Shown here: piece by piece, positions 43,419 through 55,336 of the stretch
How positions within the stretch are numbered: position 1 is the first letter of the stretch
Layout of the letters: each line of letters opens with the position of its first letter
Made by a program: the position numbers and the translations under genes
Assembly (NCBI RefSeq): GCF_022751215.1
Contig: NZ_JAICDG010000001.1
Coordinates: forward strand, 868,001-932,000
Direction: 5' to 3'
Source: Actinomadura terrae
GTDB taxonomy: Bacteria; Actinomycetota; Actinomycetes; Streptosporangiales; Streptosporangiaceae
DNA: 64,000 nucleotides
The notes under the pieces: generated by a model
The model's input: the letters and a program-made list of their open reading frames with translations, nothing else
What the model was told of the DNA's origin: nothing
Databases searched by the model: none

Positions 43419-45665
43419 CTAACGGCCGGGCGGGCCGTCCTCGGGGGCGAGCCAGATCGCGCCGAGCGGCGGGACGCGCAGCACCGCCGACGCGGGCAGC
43501 CCGTGCCACGGCTCCGCCTCCGCCTCGACGCGGCCGAGGTTGCCGACGCCGCTGCCGCCGTACTCGTAGGCGTCGGTGTTGAGGACCTCGCGCCAGCCGC
43601 CCTCGCGGGGCAGGCCGAGCCGGTAGCCCTCGTGCGGGGCGCCCGAGAAGTTGACGACGCAGGCGAGCACCGGCGGGCCGTCGGTGCGGGACGTCCCGAA
43701 GCGCAGGTAGGAGAGCGTGTTGCCGCTCGCGTCGTTGCCGTCGATCCAGCGGAAGCCCTCGTGGTCGCCGTCGCTCGTCCACAGCGCGGGCTCGGCCCGG
43801 TAGGCGCGGTTCAGCTCGCGGACGAGCCGCTGGAGCCCGAGGTGGTGGGCGCCCTCGGCGGCGTTGTCGAGCAGCCACCAGTCCAGCGGGCGCTCCTCGG
43901 CCCACTCGGCGCCCTGGCCGAACTCCTGGCCCATGAACAGCAGCTGCTTGCCGGGATGCGACCACATGTAGGCGAGCAGCGCGCGCAGCCCGGCGAACCG
44001 CTGCCAGGTGTCGCCCGGCGTCTTGCTCAGCAGCGACCCCTTGCCGTGGACGACCTCGTCGTGCGACAGCGGCAGCACGTAGTTCTCCGAGAACGCGTAC
44101 ACCAGCGAGAACGTGATCTCGCCGTGGTGGTAGGACCGGAACACCGGCTCGTGCCGCAGGTATTCGAGCGTGTCGTGCATCCAGCCCATGTTCCACTTGA
44201 ACCCGAACCCGAGCCCGCCGAGGTGGGTGGGACGGGACACGCCCGGCCACGCCGTCGACTCCTCGGCGATCGTGACCACGCCGGGGTTGCGCTTGTAGAC
44301 GGTCGCGTTCATCTCCTGGAGGAACGAGATGGCCTCCAGGTTCTCGCGGCCGCCGTAGATGTTCGGCGTCCACTCGCCCTCGTTGCGGGAGTAGTCGAGG
44401 TAGAGCATGGACGCGACGGCGTCCACGCGCAGGCCGTCGACGTGGAACTCCTCCAGCCAGTACGAGGCGTTGGCCACCAGGAAGTTGCGGACCTCGGCGC
44501 GGCCGTAGTTGAACACGAGCGTGCCCCAGTCGGGGTGCTCGCCGCGCGCGGGGTCCTCGTGCTCGTACAGGGCGGTGCCGTCGAAGCGGGCCAGGGCCCA
44601 CTCGTCCTTGGGGAAGTGGGCGGGCACCCAGTCGACGATGACGCCGATGCCCGCGCGGTGCAGCTCGTCCACCAGGTGCCGGAAGTCGTCCGGTGAGCCG
44701 AACCGCGAGGTCGGCGCGTAGTAGGACGTGACCTGGTAGCCCCAGGACGGCCCGTACGGGTGCTCCGCGATGGGCAGCAGCTCCACGTGCGTGAACCCCA
44801 TGTCGCGCACGTACTCGGTCAGCTCCACGGCGAGCTCGCGGTAGCCGAGGCCGGGCCGCCACGAGCCCAGGTGCACCTCGTACACGCTCATCGGCTCGCG
44901 CAGCCAGTCGCGTTCCTTGCGCGCGTCCATCCACTCGGCGTCGCGCCACTCGTAGGACGAGGTGAACACGCGGGACGCCGTCGCCGGGGGCTGCTCGGTG
45001 GCCCGGGCCATCGGGTCGGCCTTGGCGCGCCACACGCCGTCCGCGCCGAGGATCTCGAACTTGTAGCGATCGCCGTCGCCGACGCCGGGCACGAACAGCT
45101 CCCAGACGCCGGTGGAGCCGAGCGAGCGCATCGGGTGCGCGCGGCCGTCCCAGTGGTTGAAGTCGCCGACGACGCGCACGCCGCGCGCGGTCGGCGCCCA
45201 CACCGCGAACCCGGTGCCGTCCACCGGCCCGAACGCGGACGCGTAGCCGCGCGGCTGCGCGCCGAGCGCCCGCCACAGCTCCTCGTGCCGTCCCTCACCG
45301 ATCAGGTGCAGGTCGAGTTCGCCGAGCGTGGGCACGTGCCGGTACGGGTCGTCCTGGATCGTCTCGACGCCGTCGGCGTAGGTGACCGCGAGCCGGTAGT
45401 CGGGGACCGCGAGCGGCGCGCGGGCGGGGTCGTCGCCCGCGAGCGAGGCGCCGTCCGGCAGCGTCCCGGCGAAGACGCCCTCGTGGACGTGGCGCAGCGG
45501 GTACCGGTCGCCGTTCGGCAGCACCACCTCGACGTGTTCGGCGAGCGGCCGCAGCACCCGGACGGTGACGCCGTCACGCCCGGGATGGGCTCCAAGGACC
45601 CCGTGCGGATCGTGGTGGTCACCTCCGACGAGCCGCTCGATCTCCTCGCGCGTCACCCGTGCCAT
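43419..45665 (-). CDS. glgB: 1,4-alpha-glucan branching enzyme
   Basis: Forms alpha-1,6 branches in glycogen-like glucan. Protein of 748 residues. An N-terminal CBM48-type region is followed by the GH13 barrel. Conserved regions visible are [31 protein letters not shown] (nucleophile Asp), the acid in TIAEEST, and [40 protein letters not shown] is the usual N-terminal start. Branching completes the GlgE pathway encoded at 47242-52520. Its stop lies 9 bases from the downstream ACT gene start. Confidence 0.95.
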   Translation of the reverse strand: MARVTREEIERLVGGDHHDPHGVLGAHPGRDGVTVRVLRPLAEHVEVVLPNGDRYPLRHVHEGVFAGTLPDGASLAGDDPARAPLAVPDYRLAVTYADGVETIQDDPYRHVPTLGELDLHLIGEGRHEELWRALGAQPRGYASAFGPVDGTGFAVWAPTARGVRVVGDFNHWDGRAHPMRSLGSTGVWELFVPGVGDGDRYKFEILGADGVWRAKADPMARATEQPPATASRVFTSSYEWRDAEWMDARKERDWLREPMSVYEVHLGSWRPGLGYRELAVELTEYVRDMGFTHVELLPIAEHPYGPSWGYQVTSYYAPTSRFGSPDDFRHLVDELHRAGIGVIVDWVPAHFPKDEWALARFDGTALYEHEDPARGEHPDWGTLVFNYGRAEVRNFLVANASYWLEEFHVDGLRVDAVASMLYLDYSRNEGEWTPNIYGGRENLEAISFLQEMNATVYKRNPGVVTIAEESTAWPGVSRPTHLGGLGFGFKWNMGWMHDTLEYLRHEPVFRSYHHGEITFSLVYAFSENYVLPLSHDEVVHGKGSLLSKTPGDTWQRFAGLRALLAYMWSHPGKQLLFMGQEFGQGAEWAEERPLDWWLLDNAAEGAHHLGLQRLVRELNRAYRAEPALWTSDGDHEGFRWIDGNDASGNTLSYLRFGTSRTDGPPVLACVVNFSGAPHEGYRLGLPREGGWREVLNTDAYEYGGSGVGNLGRVEAEAEPWHGLPASAVLRVPPLGAIWLAPEDGPPGR

Positions 45666-46072
45666 GGCGTCATGGCCTCCTCGTCCGCTGATGCTGATGT
45701 TCCTCAGTAGGGGGTGTTGCCCGGAGATCGGCCGCTCTCACGCGGCACGGCGACCCGTTTCGAGGAGATTGCGCTCACGTCTCACGCGGACGGCGATGGA
45801 ACCCTTGCGGGTGGATGAGATTCTCAGCGGAGAATATTGCGGCCGCACGGGCGCCACGACTCATTGTTTTGGGGTCGCGCCGAATGTGCCGTCCGTGCGG
45901 CCACGCTCACGGACCCGGCGGTGACATCGACCCCACCGCCCCGGTCATCACTCCAGTGTCACCTCAACGCCATAGGTACCTTCCGTACCGGTTCGTCCCG
46001 AACCGGCCAAATCCGGCCCGCGAACCGGGGCGCGCCGCGCTCCCGGCTGCCCTCCGCGGGCCCGGCGCGGTC
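45666..46072. other. 407-bp non-coding region upstream of glgB
   Basis: Presumed glgB promoter region. A perfect stem CCGGTTCG-tcc-CGAACCGG (45988-46006) may terminate the small gene that ends at 46073. GGTAC-cttcc-GTACC lies just before it (45975-45989). I see no gene; overlapping short ORFs lack ribosome sites. Confidence 0.5.
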
Positions 46073-46282
46073 TCACTCCTCCTCGCGCTTCTGGTCGAGC
46101 AGGAGCTCGCGGAGCCCCGCCGCGTCGTCGGCGGCCACGGTCATCGCGTATCCGGCCTGGAGTTGGGCGTCCGTCAGGTCGGTGCTGCGGGTGGCGTACC
46201 AGCGGCCGGCGTCGCTGCGCCACACCTGCCAGCCGGGGAAGTCGCTCTCGATGGCCGCCTTCCGATCCTCGAAGTCGCCCAT
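46073..46282 (-). CDS. small conserved-looking hypothetical protein
   Basis: A 69-residue soluble protein, rich in Asp, Ala and Arg, with aromatic residues in FPGWQVWRSDAGRWYATR and a C-terminal charged tail QKREEE. I do not recognise a function. ATG 46282 has GGAAAGGA upstream. It diverges from a GntR regulator, an arrangement suggesting co-control, and ends 407 bases before glgB. Confidence 0.6.
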   Translation of the reverse strand: MGDFEDRKAAIESDFPGWQVWRSDAGRWYATRSTDLTDAQLQAGYAMTVAADDAAGLRELLLDQKREEE

Positions 46283-46313
46283 CAAGGTCGTCCTTTCCCC
46301 GAGGTGGCTCTTC

Positions 46314-46321
46314 TGTATACA
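46314..46321. promoter_or_regulatory. TGTATACA palindrome, candidate GntR operator
   Basis: Perfect 8-bp AT-rich palindrome in an otherwise GC-rich stretch, 32 bases upstream of the small minus-strand gene and 140 upstream of the GntR gene. GntR/HutC-type regulators often bind GT-TA-AC palindromes, so it is a reasonable target. Confidence 0.4.
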
Positions 46322-46460
46322 AAAGTCTTACTCGGTTAAACAGGTGTCAAGCTGTCCGTAAGCGGACCGTCCCCCCTGAGATAGCGCCAGGAAGGTATGG
46401 ATGAGAGTGGGAGGCCGGTCAGGATCGAACGCCGCGTCGAACGAAGGGGAGGTGACGCCG

Positions 46461-47219
46461 GTGCCGGACCGTCCCGCCTACCTGCGCATCGCCGACACGC
46501 TGCGCGAGGGCATCCGGGACGGCAGCCTTCCGCAAGGAACGCGGCTGCCGACCATGGTCGAGCTGTGCTCGTCGCACGGCGTCTCGGAGATCGTCGTGCG
46601 GCAGGCCGTCGCGCTGCTGCGCCAGGAGGGCCTCGTCGAGACCCGGCGGGGCGGCGGCACCGTCGTGCGGGTCGTCCCGCCGGCGCGCCGCGTCGCCATG
46701 GACCGGTACCGGGCGGTCGCCAGGCCGCTGGCGGTGCCCGAGACCGCGTTCACCCGCGACCAGCGGATCACGTGGGAGGAGTACCGGCTCGACAAGGAGT
46801 TCAGCCGTGTGCGCGCGGACGCGGAGTTGGGCGCGCTGTTCGAGCTGCCGACCGGGACCGAGCTGCTGCGCCGCCGGTTCGTCTTCCACGCCCGCGATGA
46901 GCCGCAGCAGATCTCGGTGAACTTCCTGCCGTGGGACCTGGTGGGCGACACGCCCGTCAGCGATCCGGCGCGGGAGCCGTGGCCGGGCGGGACGCTGGCC
47001 CAGCTCGCCTATCTGGGTCATCCGCCGACGCGGGTGGAGGAGGCGGTGCGCTCGCGGATGCCGACGCCGGAGGAGGCCGAGACGCTGCGGCTGACCGGCG
47101 GCGTCCCGGTCCTGGCGATCACACGGCGGATGCTCTCGCGCGCCACGGTCATGGAGGTGTGTCGCGACATCGTGCTCCCCGCCGACCGCGTCGTCCTCGA
47201 CTACTCCATCGACCTGTGA
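46461..47219 (+). CDS. GntR-family regulator, HutC subfamily
   Basis: Protein of 252 residues. The N-terminal winged helix (YLRIADTLREGIRDGSLPQGTRLP, SEIVVRQAVALLRQEGLVETRRGGGTVV) is followed by a UTRA effector domain (RRRFVFHARDEPQQISVNFLPWDL, MEVCRDIVLPADR). GTG 46461 is chosen for its ideal GGGGAGG 8 bases away; earlier in-frame ATG 46401 adds a non-homologous leader. Convergent with the maltokinase gene, 22 bases apart. It may control the small divergent gene. Confidence 0.87.
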   Translation: MPDRPAYLRIADTLREGIRDGSLPQGTRLPTMVELCSSHGVSEIVVRQAVALLRQEGLVETRRGGGTVVRVVPPARRVAMDRYRAVARPLAVPETAFTRDQRITWEEYRLDKEFSRVRADAELGALFELPTGTELLRRRFVFHARDEPQQISVNFLPWDLVGDTPVSDPAREPWPGGTLAQLAYLGHPPTRVEEAVRSRMPTPEEAETLRLTGGVPVLAITRRMLSRATVMEVCRDIVLPADRVVLDYSIDL

Positions 47220-47241
47220 TGCGGATGCGCCTCCGAGTCGG

Positions 47242-48690
47242 TCAGCCCGCGAGGCGGGCCAGCGACCGGAGCGGCACGCTCACCCAGGACGGCCGGTTAC
47301 GCGCCTCGTAGCGGACTTCGTAGACGGCCTTGTCCAGCTCGAACGCCCGCAGCAGCGCCGCGTGCCCGGCCGGGTCGGCGCCGCCGCCCGCGACGTAGCC
47401 CGCGCAGAACGCGTCCCGGTTGCGTTCCGCCCACGCCTGCGCGCGGAGCTCCAGCGCGCCCGCCACCTCGGGAGGCCCGGTGTCCTCGCCCATGAGCAGG
47501 AACCGCGCCGCGTACTCGAAGGAGCGCAGCATTCCGGCGACGTCGCGGAGCGGGTGGGCGAGCGCGCGGCGTTCGCCGGGGGTGCGGGCGGGTTCGCCCT
47601 CGAAGTCCAGCACCACCCAGCCCGTCCCGGTGCGCAGCACCTGACCGAGGTGGTAGTCGCCGTGGACGCGCTGGTAGGGCAGCGGCGGCGCGTCCGCCTG
47701 CCCGGTCGCCTCCGCCTCGGCCTGCTCGAACGCCGCGCGGATCGCCGGGGCGTGCGGGCGCAGGGCGGGGACGGCGGCGCCGACCTGGTCGAGCTGCTCG
47801 ATCATCCCCCGGACCAGCGTGCGCACCTCTCCGGCGGGCGCGGGCGTCACGCCGAACGCCGCCGCGAGGTCGCGGTGCACCTGCGCGGTGGCGGCGCCGA
47901 GCCGCTCGGCCTCCGCCGCGAAGTCGCCCCCGGCGGCGTCCGGAGTCACGCCGAGTGCGGTGTCGGGCGCGGTGTCGGGTGCGGTGTCGGGCGCGGTGGC
48001 GTACCAGTCGCGGACGCTGGTGAGCGCGAGGCTCCAGCCGTCCGTCGCGGTGGGCAGGAACTCCGACAGCAGCGCGAGCGTGACCGGCTCGCCGTCCGCG
48101 CTCATGCCCTGGTCCGGCTCCAGCTCGATCCAGCCGTGCACCGCCGGGACGTGCGCGCAGCCCGCGCGCGTCAGCGCGAGGTTGATCTCCAGGTCGGGGT
48201 TCACGCCGGGGGACAGGCGCCGGAACAGCTTGCAGATGTAGGCCCCGCCGTAGATGAGGGACGTGTTGCTCTGCTCGGCCGACACGGGCACGCCGTCCAG
48301 GTCCGCCCTGATCTCGGCGCTGGGCGCGGCGCGGAACCGCAGCGGGCCGATCGTGCTCCGCCCGGCGAGGTGCTCCAGCAGCGGGCGGGTCAGCTCCGGG
48401 TCGTGCGCGGCGTCGTAGATGTGGCCGAGGCCGGGCAGCCGTCCGATCGCGTGGGGCCGCAGCCGGTCGGGGAGGTCGCGGCGGGTGCCGAGGAGGAGCT
48501 GGTAGTGGTCGGTGGTGGTGTCCTGGCGGACGTCGAGGACGAGGTGGTGGAGAGCGGGGTCGCCGGGGTGGAGTTCGGTGGCGGTGCCGATCGTGATGCC
48601 GTCGATGGGGATGTGCTTGCCGCCGAACCAGCGCTGCCGGGGCAGCCATCCCTCCAGCAGGCGCACCACCGAGTGGCCGGGCGGCTGCAT
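47242..48690 (-). CDS. mak: maltokinase
   Basis: Phosphorylates maltose to maltose-1-phosphate, the GlgE donor. Protein of 482 residues, a free-standing kinase rather than a TreS fusion. Kinase-like motifs: WLPRQRWFGGK at the N-terminus, NTSLIYGGAYICKLFRR (Lys), HGDYHLGQVLRTG (catalytic loop), and VVLDFEGEPAR (metal). A three-fold APDT repeat inside (from 47956) makes a small insert. Starts 2 bases after the treS stop, third gene of the glgE-treS-mak operon. Confidence 0.93.
   Translation of the reverse strand: MQPPGHSVVRLLEGWLPRQRWFGGKHIPIDGITIGTATELHPGDPALHHLVLDVRQDTTTDHYQLLLGTRRDLPDRLRPHAIGRLPGLGHIYDAAHDPELTRPLLEHLAGRSTIGPLRFRAAPSAEIRADLDGVPVSAEQSNTSLIYGGAYICKLFRRLSPGVNPDLEINLALTRAGCAHVPAVHGWIELEPDQGMSADGEPVTLALLSEFLPTATDGWSLALTSVRDWYATAPDTAPDTAPDTALGVTPDAAGGDFAAEAERLGAATAQVHRDLAAAFGVTPAPAGEVRTLVRGMIEQLDQVGAAVPALRPHAPAIRAAFEQAEAEATGQADAPPLPYQRVHGDYHLGQVLRTGTGWVVLDFEGEPARTPGERRALAHPLRDVAGMLRSFEYAARFLLMGEDTGPPEVAGALELRAQAWAERNRDAFCAGYVAGGGADPAGHAALLRAFELDKAVYEVRYEARNRPSWVSVPLRSLARLAG
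47956..47991 (-). repeat. 12-bp tandem repeat within mak
   Basis: Three units of (T/C)GCGGTGTCGGG at 47956-47967, 47968-47979 and 47980-47991, plus a partial fourth, encoding repeated APDT. In frame, so length change would alter only a loop. Confidence 0.8.
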
Positions 48691-48692
48691 GG

Positions 48693-50516
<1,824 letters not shown>

Positions 50517-50522
50517 CTCTTC

Positions 50523-52520
50523 TCACTCTCCGAACGTGAGGATGTGCGCGGGCTGCACGTGTGGATCCAGTCGCACGTAGTTGGACCGCCGCCAGGTGTA
50601 GGCGGCGCCGTCCAGGTGGTCGGTGACGGTGAAGGGCCGGTCGGGGTCGTCGGGAAGGCCGAGCGCGGGCAGGTCCAGATGGACGGTGGCCTCGCGGGCC
50701 TGGTGCGGATTGAGGTTGACGATGACCAGGACGACGTCGTCCGCGTGCCGTTTCGAGAAGGCCAGGAACTCGGGCTGGTCGATGGCGTGGAAATGCAGAT
50801 CGCGAAGCTGCTGGAGCGCCGGATGCGCGGCGCGGAGGGCGTTGAGCCGGGTGATCAGCGGAGCCAGGCTGTCGGCGGTGTCCCAGTCGCGGGGCCGGTA
50901 CTGGTACTTCTCCGAGTCGCGGTATTCCTCGCTGCCCGGCCGGACCGGGACGTTCTCATACAGTTCGTAGCCCGAGTAGATGCCCCAGGTCGGTGAGAGC
51001 AGGGCGGCGAGAACGGCGCGGATGACGAAGGCGGGCCTGCCGCCGTGCTGAAGGTACTCGTGCAGGATGTCGGGGGTGTTGGTGAAGAAGTTCGGCCGCA
51101 TGTACGCGGCGGCGGGCCCGGTGAGCTCGGTCATGTACTCGCGCAGCTCGTCGGAGGAGTTCCGCCAGGTGAAGTAGGTGTAGGACTGGTGGAACCCGAT
51201 CTTGGCGAGCGTGTGCATCATGGCGGGCCGGGTGAAGGCCTCGGCGAGGAACAGCACGTCGGGGTGGGTGGCGTGCACCTCGGCCAGGAGCCATTCCCAG
51301 AACAGGACCGGCTTGGTGTGCGGGTTGTCGACGCGGAAGATGCGGACGCCGTGGTCGATCCAGTGGAAGACGATCCGCCGCACCTCGGCGGCCAGCCCCT
51401 CGAAGTCCTTGTCGAAGTTGAGGGGATAGATGTCCTGGTACTTCTTGGGCGGGTTCTCGGCGTAGGCGATGGTCCCGTCCGCGCGCACGGTGAACCATTC
51501 GGGATGCTCGCTCACCCAGGGGTGGTCCGGCGAGCACTGCAACGCCAGATCCAGCGCCACTTCGATGCCCTGGCCGTTCGCGTACTCGACGAAGGCGTCG
51601 AAGTCGTCCAGCGTGCCGAGGTCGGGGTGGACGGCGTCGTGGCCGCCGTCCGGGGAGCCGATCGCCCAGGGGGTTCCGGGGTCGTACGGCCCGGGGTCCA
51701 GCGTGTTGTTGGGGCCCTTGCGGTTCGTGGTGCCGGTCGGGTGGATCGGCGGCAGGTACACCACGTCGAACCCCATCTCGGCGATCGCGGGCAGCCGCTT
51801 CATCGCGGTCCGGAGCGTTCCCGACATCGGGCCGCGCCGTCCCATCGGGTCGAACGACGCGCCCTCCGAACGCGGGAAGAACTCGTACCAGGACCCGAAC
51901 AGCGCACGCTGCCGGTGCACGACCAGCGGGAACCAGTCGGTGACGGTCAGCAGGTCGCGCAGCGGATAGCGCTCCACGGCCTCCAGCACGTCGGGGTCGC
52001 GGGTGGCCTCCATCCGCTCCGGCACCGGGACGGTCTCGTCGGCGAGATGGCGGGCGAGGCGGTCCAGCGTGGCACGGTCCTTGCTCGGGAGGCCCTCGGC
52101 CGCCCGCGCGAACAGCAGCGCGCCCTCGGTCAGCACCAGCTCGACGTCCTGGCCGCGCGGCACCTTGATCTCGGCGTCGTGCCGCCAGTGCGCGACCGGG
52201 TCGCCCCACGCCTCGACGCGGAACGCCCACGTGCCGGGCTCGGTCGGCGTCACCCGCGCCGTCCAGCGGTCCAGGCCGTGGCCGATCTCGCTCATCCGGG
52301 CGCCCGGCAGCTCCTCGCCGTCGGGTGTTCGCAGCACCACGGCCGCGCCCAGCATCTCGTGCCCCTCGCGGAACACCGTGGCGCTCACGTCGATGGTCTC
52401 GCCCGCCACCGCCTTGGCGGGCCATGTACCGCCCTCCACCAGGGGGGATATGTCCAGGATCGGTATTCGACCGAGCCTCGGAATGCCGGGTTTCTGGGAG
52501 TTTCCGGACTCGCCGCGCAT
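50523..52520 (-). CDS. glgE: maltosyltransferase GlgE (maltose-1-phosphate-dependent)
   Basis: Extends alpha-1,4-glucan with maltose from maltose-1-phosphate. Protein of 665 residues, GH13_3. Motifs: WYEFFPRSEG, YLPPIHPTGTTNRKGPNN, VALDLALQCSPDHPWV, FRVDNPHTKPVLFWEW (nucleophile Asp) and FLAEAFTRPAMM (acid Glu). A leading beta-sandwich domain binds the donor side. It is the first gene of glgE-treS-mak, transcribed away from the glgP gene on the other strand. Confidence 0.95.
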   Translation of the reverse strand: MRGESGNSQKPGIPRLGRIPILDISPLVEGGTWPAKAVAGETIDVSATVFREGHEMLGAAVVLRTPDGEELPGARMSEIGHGLDRWTARVTPTEPGTWAFRVEAWGDPVAHWRHDAEIKVPRGQDVELVLTEGALLFARAAEGLPSKDRATLDRLARHLADETVPVPERMEATRDPDVLEAVERYPLRDLLTVTDWFPLVVHRQRALFGSWYEFFPRSEGASFDPMGRRGPMSGTLRTAMKRLPAIAEMGFDVVYLPPIHPTGTTNRKGPNNTLDPGPYDPGTPWAIGSPDGGHDAVHPDLGTLDDFDAFVEYANGQGIEVALDLALQCSPDHPWVSEHPEWFTVRADGTIAYAENPPKKYQDIYPLNFDKDFEGLAAEVRRIVFHWIDHGVRIFRVDNPHTKPVLFWEWLLAEVHATHPDVLFLAEAFTRPAMMHTLAKIGFHQSYTYFTWRNSSDELREYMTELTGPAAAYMRPNFFTNTPDILHEYLQHGGRPAFVIRAVLAALLSPTWGIYSGYELYENVPVRPGSEEYRDSEKYQYRPRDWDTADSLAPLITRLNALRAAHPALQQLRDLHFHAIDQPEFLAFSKRHADDVVLVIVNLNPHQAREATVHLDLPALGLPDDPDRPFTVTDHLDGAAYTWRRSNYVRLDPHVQPAHILTFGE

Positions 52521-52693
52521 GTGCCATCCCCTACCCGATCGGCACGCGTGAAACGTCCCGCGCGCGTGAACCGGGTCTTACCGCCATCAGGCCCCGGGGT
52601 GAGGCTTCGGAGTGAGTCCTCGGGGTGAGGCTCCGGTTCCCCTCGGGTCCCCACCGTCGCGTCCGCCGCAGGCCTCACCTAGCGTGGAGCGGT

Positions 52694-55336
52694 GTGAAGG
52701 CAATTCGACGTTTCACGGTCCGTACCGTCCTACCCGAGCCGCTCAGGCAGCTGGAGGAGCTCGTCCTCAACCTGCGCTGGTCGTGGCACCACGAGACGCT
52801 CGACCTGTTCCGCGACGTCGATCCGGCGCTGTGGGACGCGGTGGGCCACGACCCGGTGCGGCTGCTCGGCGAGGTCGCGCCCGAGCGGCTCACGCGCCTC
52901 GCGGCCGACCGCCGGTTCCTGCGCCGTCTCCACGACACGGCCGAGGACCTCCACGAGTACCTGACCGCCCCGCGCTGGTACCAGGCGCGCGGCGCCGGGC
53001 CCGCCTGCGTCGCCTACTTCTCGCCCGAGTACGGGATCGCCGCCGCGCTGCCGCAGTACTCCGGCGGGCTCGGCATCCTGGCGGGCGACCACCTCAAGGC
53101 CGCGAGCGACCTCGGCGTCCCCGTCATCGCGGTCGGGTTGCTCTACCGGCACGGCTACTTCACGCAGTCGCTGTCGCCGGACGGCTGGCAGCTGGAGCGC
53201 TACCCGCCGCTCGACCCGAACGGGCTGCCGCTGACGCAGCTGCGCGAGCCCGACGGGACGCCGGTGCGGGTGAGCGTCGGCCTGCCGAAGGACCGCGAGC
53301 TGCGCGCGCGGGTCTGGCTCGCGCGGGTCGGGCGCGTCCCGCAGCTGCTGCTCGACTCCGACGTCGAGGACAACGACCAGGAGGCCCGCGAGGTCACCGA
53401 CCGGCTGTACGGGGGCGGCGGCGAGCACCGGCTGCTCCAGGAGCTGCTGCTCGGCATCGGGGGAGTGCGGGCGATCCGCGCCTACTGCCGGATCACCGGG
53501 CACGCCGCGCCCGAGGTGTTCCACACCAACGAGGGCCACGCCGGGTTCCTCGGCCTGGAGCGCATCCGCGAGCTGGTGACCGGGCAGGAGCTGGCCTTCG
53601 ACGAGGCGCTGGAGGCGGCCCGCGCCGGGACGGTGTTCACCACGCACACGCCCGTCCCGGCGGGCATCGACCGGTTCCCCCGCGAGCTGGTCGCCCGCTA
53701 CTTCGGCGGCGCGGGCGAGGAGCCGGACGTCCCGGTCGAGCGGATCCTCGCGCTCGGCGCCGAGGACTACACCGGCGGCGACCGCACCGTGTTCAACATG
53801 GCGGTGATGGGGATGCGGCTCGCGCAGCGGGTGAACGGCGTCAGCACGCTCCACGGCGAGGTCAGCCGCGAGATGTTCGGCGGGCTGTGGGGCGGGTTCG
53901 ACACCGCCGAGGTCCCGATCGGGTCGGTCACCAACGGTGTGCACGCCGGGACGTGGGTGGCCCGGGAGGTCCTGGAGCTCGCGGCCCGCGAGGTGCCCTC
54001 GGTGGTCGAGTCGGCGCGCGGCTGGGAGGGCGTGCTGAAGGTCGAGGGCCGCGAGATCTGGCGGGTGCGGCGGGTGCTGCGCGAGCGGCTCGTCGCGGAC
54101 GCGCGGCGGCGGCTCCGCGAGTCGTGGCGGGGGCGCGGCGCGAGCGAGGCCGAGCTGTCCTGGATCGACGACGCGCTCGACCCGGACGTGCTGACGATCG
54201 GGTTCGCGCGGCGCGTCCCGTCCTACAAGCGCCTCACGCTGATGATGCGCGACGAGCGGCGGCTGCGCGCGCTGCTGCTCGACCCCGACCGGCCCGTGCA
54301 GATCGTCATCGCCGGGAAGGCGCACCCGGCGGACGAGGGCGGCAAGCGGCTCATCCAGGACATCGTGCGGTTCGCCGGGGACGAGGAGGTCCGGCACCGC
54401 ATCGTGTTCCTGCCCGACTACGACATGGCGCTCGGACGGCTGCTCGTCCAGGGCTGCGACGTGTGGATGAACAACCCGCTGCGGCCCCTGGAGGCGTGCG
54501 GGACGTCCGGGATGAAGGCGGCGCTGAACGGCGGCCTGAACCTCTCGATCCGCGACGGCTGGTGGGACGAGTGGTACGACGGGCGGAACGGCTGGGCGAT
54601 CCCGTCCGCCGACGGCCTAGCGAGCCCCGAGCGCCGCGACGAGCTGGAGGCCGCCGCGCTGCACGAGCTGATCGAGGACCAGGTCGCCGCCGCCTTCTAC
54701 GACCGGGACGCGGCGGGCCTGCCGCGCCGCTGGCTGGAGATGGTCCGGCACACGATCGCGACGCTCGGGCCCAAGGTGCTGGCGTCCCGGATGGTCCGCG
54801 ACTACGTGGAGGGCTACTACGAGCCCGCCGCCGCGTCCGCCCGCGCGATGGCCGCCGGCGGCTTCGCCGGGGCGCGCGAGCTGGCGGCGTGGAAGCGGCG
54901 GATCCGGGAGGCGTGGCCGCGCGTCGCCGTCGAGCACGTCGAGTCGAGCGTCGAGCCGGGTGACGACTCGGGCGGCGAGTCGAGGGGCGAGTCGAGGGGC
55001 AAGGAGTCCACGCAGGTGGGCGCGCGGATGGCGGTGCGCGTCGTCGTCGACCTCGGCGCGCTCGACCCCGGCGACGTCGCGGTCGAGGTCGGCTACGGCC
55101 GGGTGGACGACACCGACACGCTGGTCGAGCCGTCCTACCTCGAACTGGAGGCGGCCGGGGCCGCCGGAGACGGAAAGGTCCGGTACACGGGGGAGGTGCC
55201 GCTGGCGCGCAGCGGCGCGTTCGGGTACGGCGTCCGGGTCGTCCCGAGCCATCCGGCGCTGCCGGGGCCCGCCGAGCTGGGCCTGGTCGCGCTGCCGCCC
55301 GCGCCGGAGGGGATGACTAACGGCGATCTGCGCTAG
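52694..55336 (+). CDS. glgP: alpha-glucan (glycogen) phosphorylase
   Basis: Releases glucose-1-phosphate from alpha-glucan, PLP-dependent GT35. Protein of 880 residues. Visible parts: YFSPEYGIAAALPQYSGGLG near residue 115, EVFHTNEGHAGFLG, and the PLP region EACGTSGMKAALNGGLNLSIRDGWWDE. GTG 52694 has GGAG upstream and starts the conserved KAIRRFTVRTVLPEPL; the frame is open further upstream without homology. A Gly/Ser/Glu-rich loop lies near residue 765. Divergent from glgE. Its stop overlaps the SWIM gene's stop. Confidence 0.92.
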   Translation: MKAIRRFTVRTVLPEPLRQLEELVLNLRWSWHHETLDLFRDVDPALWDAVGHDPVRLLGEVAPERLTRLAADRRFLRRLHDTAEDLHEYLTAPRWYQARGAGPACVAYFSPEYGIAAALPQYSGGLGILAGDHLKAASDLGVPVIAVGLLYRHGYFTQSLSPDGWQLERYPPLDPNGLPLTQLREPDGTPVRVSVGLPKDRELRARVWLARVGRVPQLLLDSDVEDNDQEAREVTDRLYGGGGEHRLLQELLLGIGGVRAIRAYCRITGHAAPEVFHTNEGHAGFLGLERIRELVTGQELAFDEALEAARAGTVFTTHTPVPAGIDRFPRELVARYFGGAGEEPDVPVERILALGAEDYTGGDRTVFNMAVMGMRLAQRVNGVSTLHGEVSREMFGGLWGGFDTAEVPIGSVTNGVHAGTWVAREVLELAAREVPSVVESARGWEGVLKVEGREIWRVRRVLRERLVADARRRLRESWRGRGASEAELSWIDDALDPDVLTIGFARRVPSYKRLTLMMRDERRLRALLLDPDRPVQIVIAGKAHPADEGGKRLIQDIVRFAGDEEVRHRIVFLPDYDMALGRLLVQGCDVWMNNPLRPLEACGTSGMKAALNGGLNLSIRDGWWDEWYDGRNGWAIPSADGLASPERRDELEAAALHELIEDQVAAAFYDRDAAGLPRRWLEMVRHTIATLGPKVLASRMVRDYVEGYYEPAAASARAMAAGGFAGARELAAWKRRIREAWPRVAVEHVESSVEPGDDSGGESRGESRGKESTQVGARMAVRVVVDLGALDPGDVAVEVGYGRVDDTDTLVEPSYLELEAAGAAGDGKVRYTGEVPLARSGAFGYGVRVVPSHPALPGPAELGLVALPPAPEGMTNGDLR

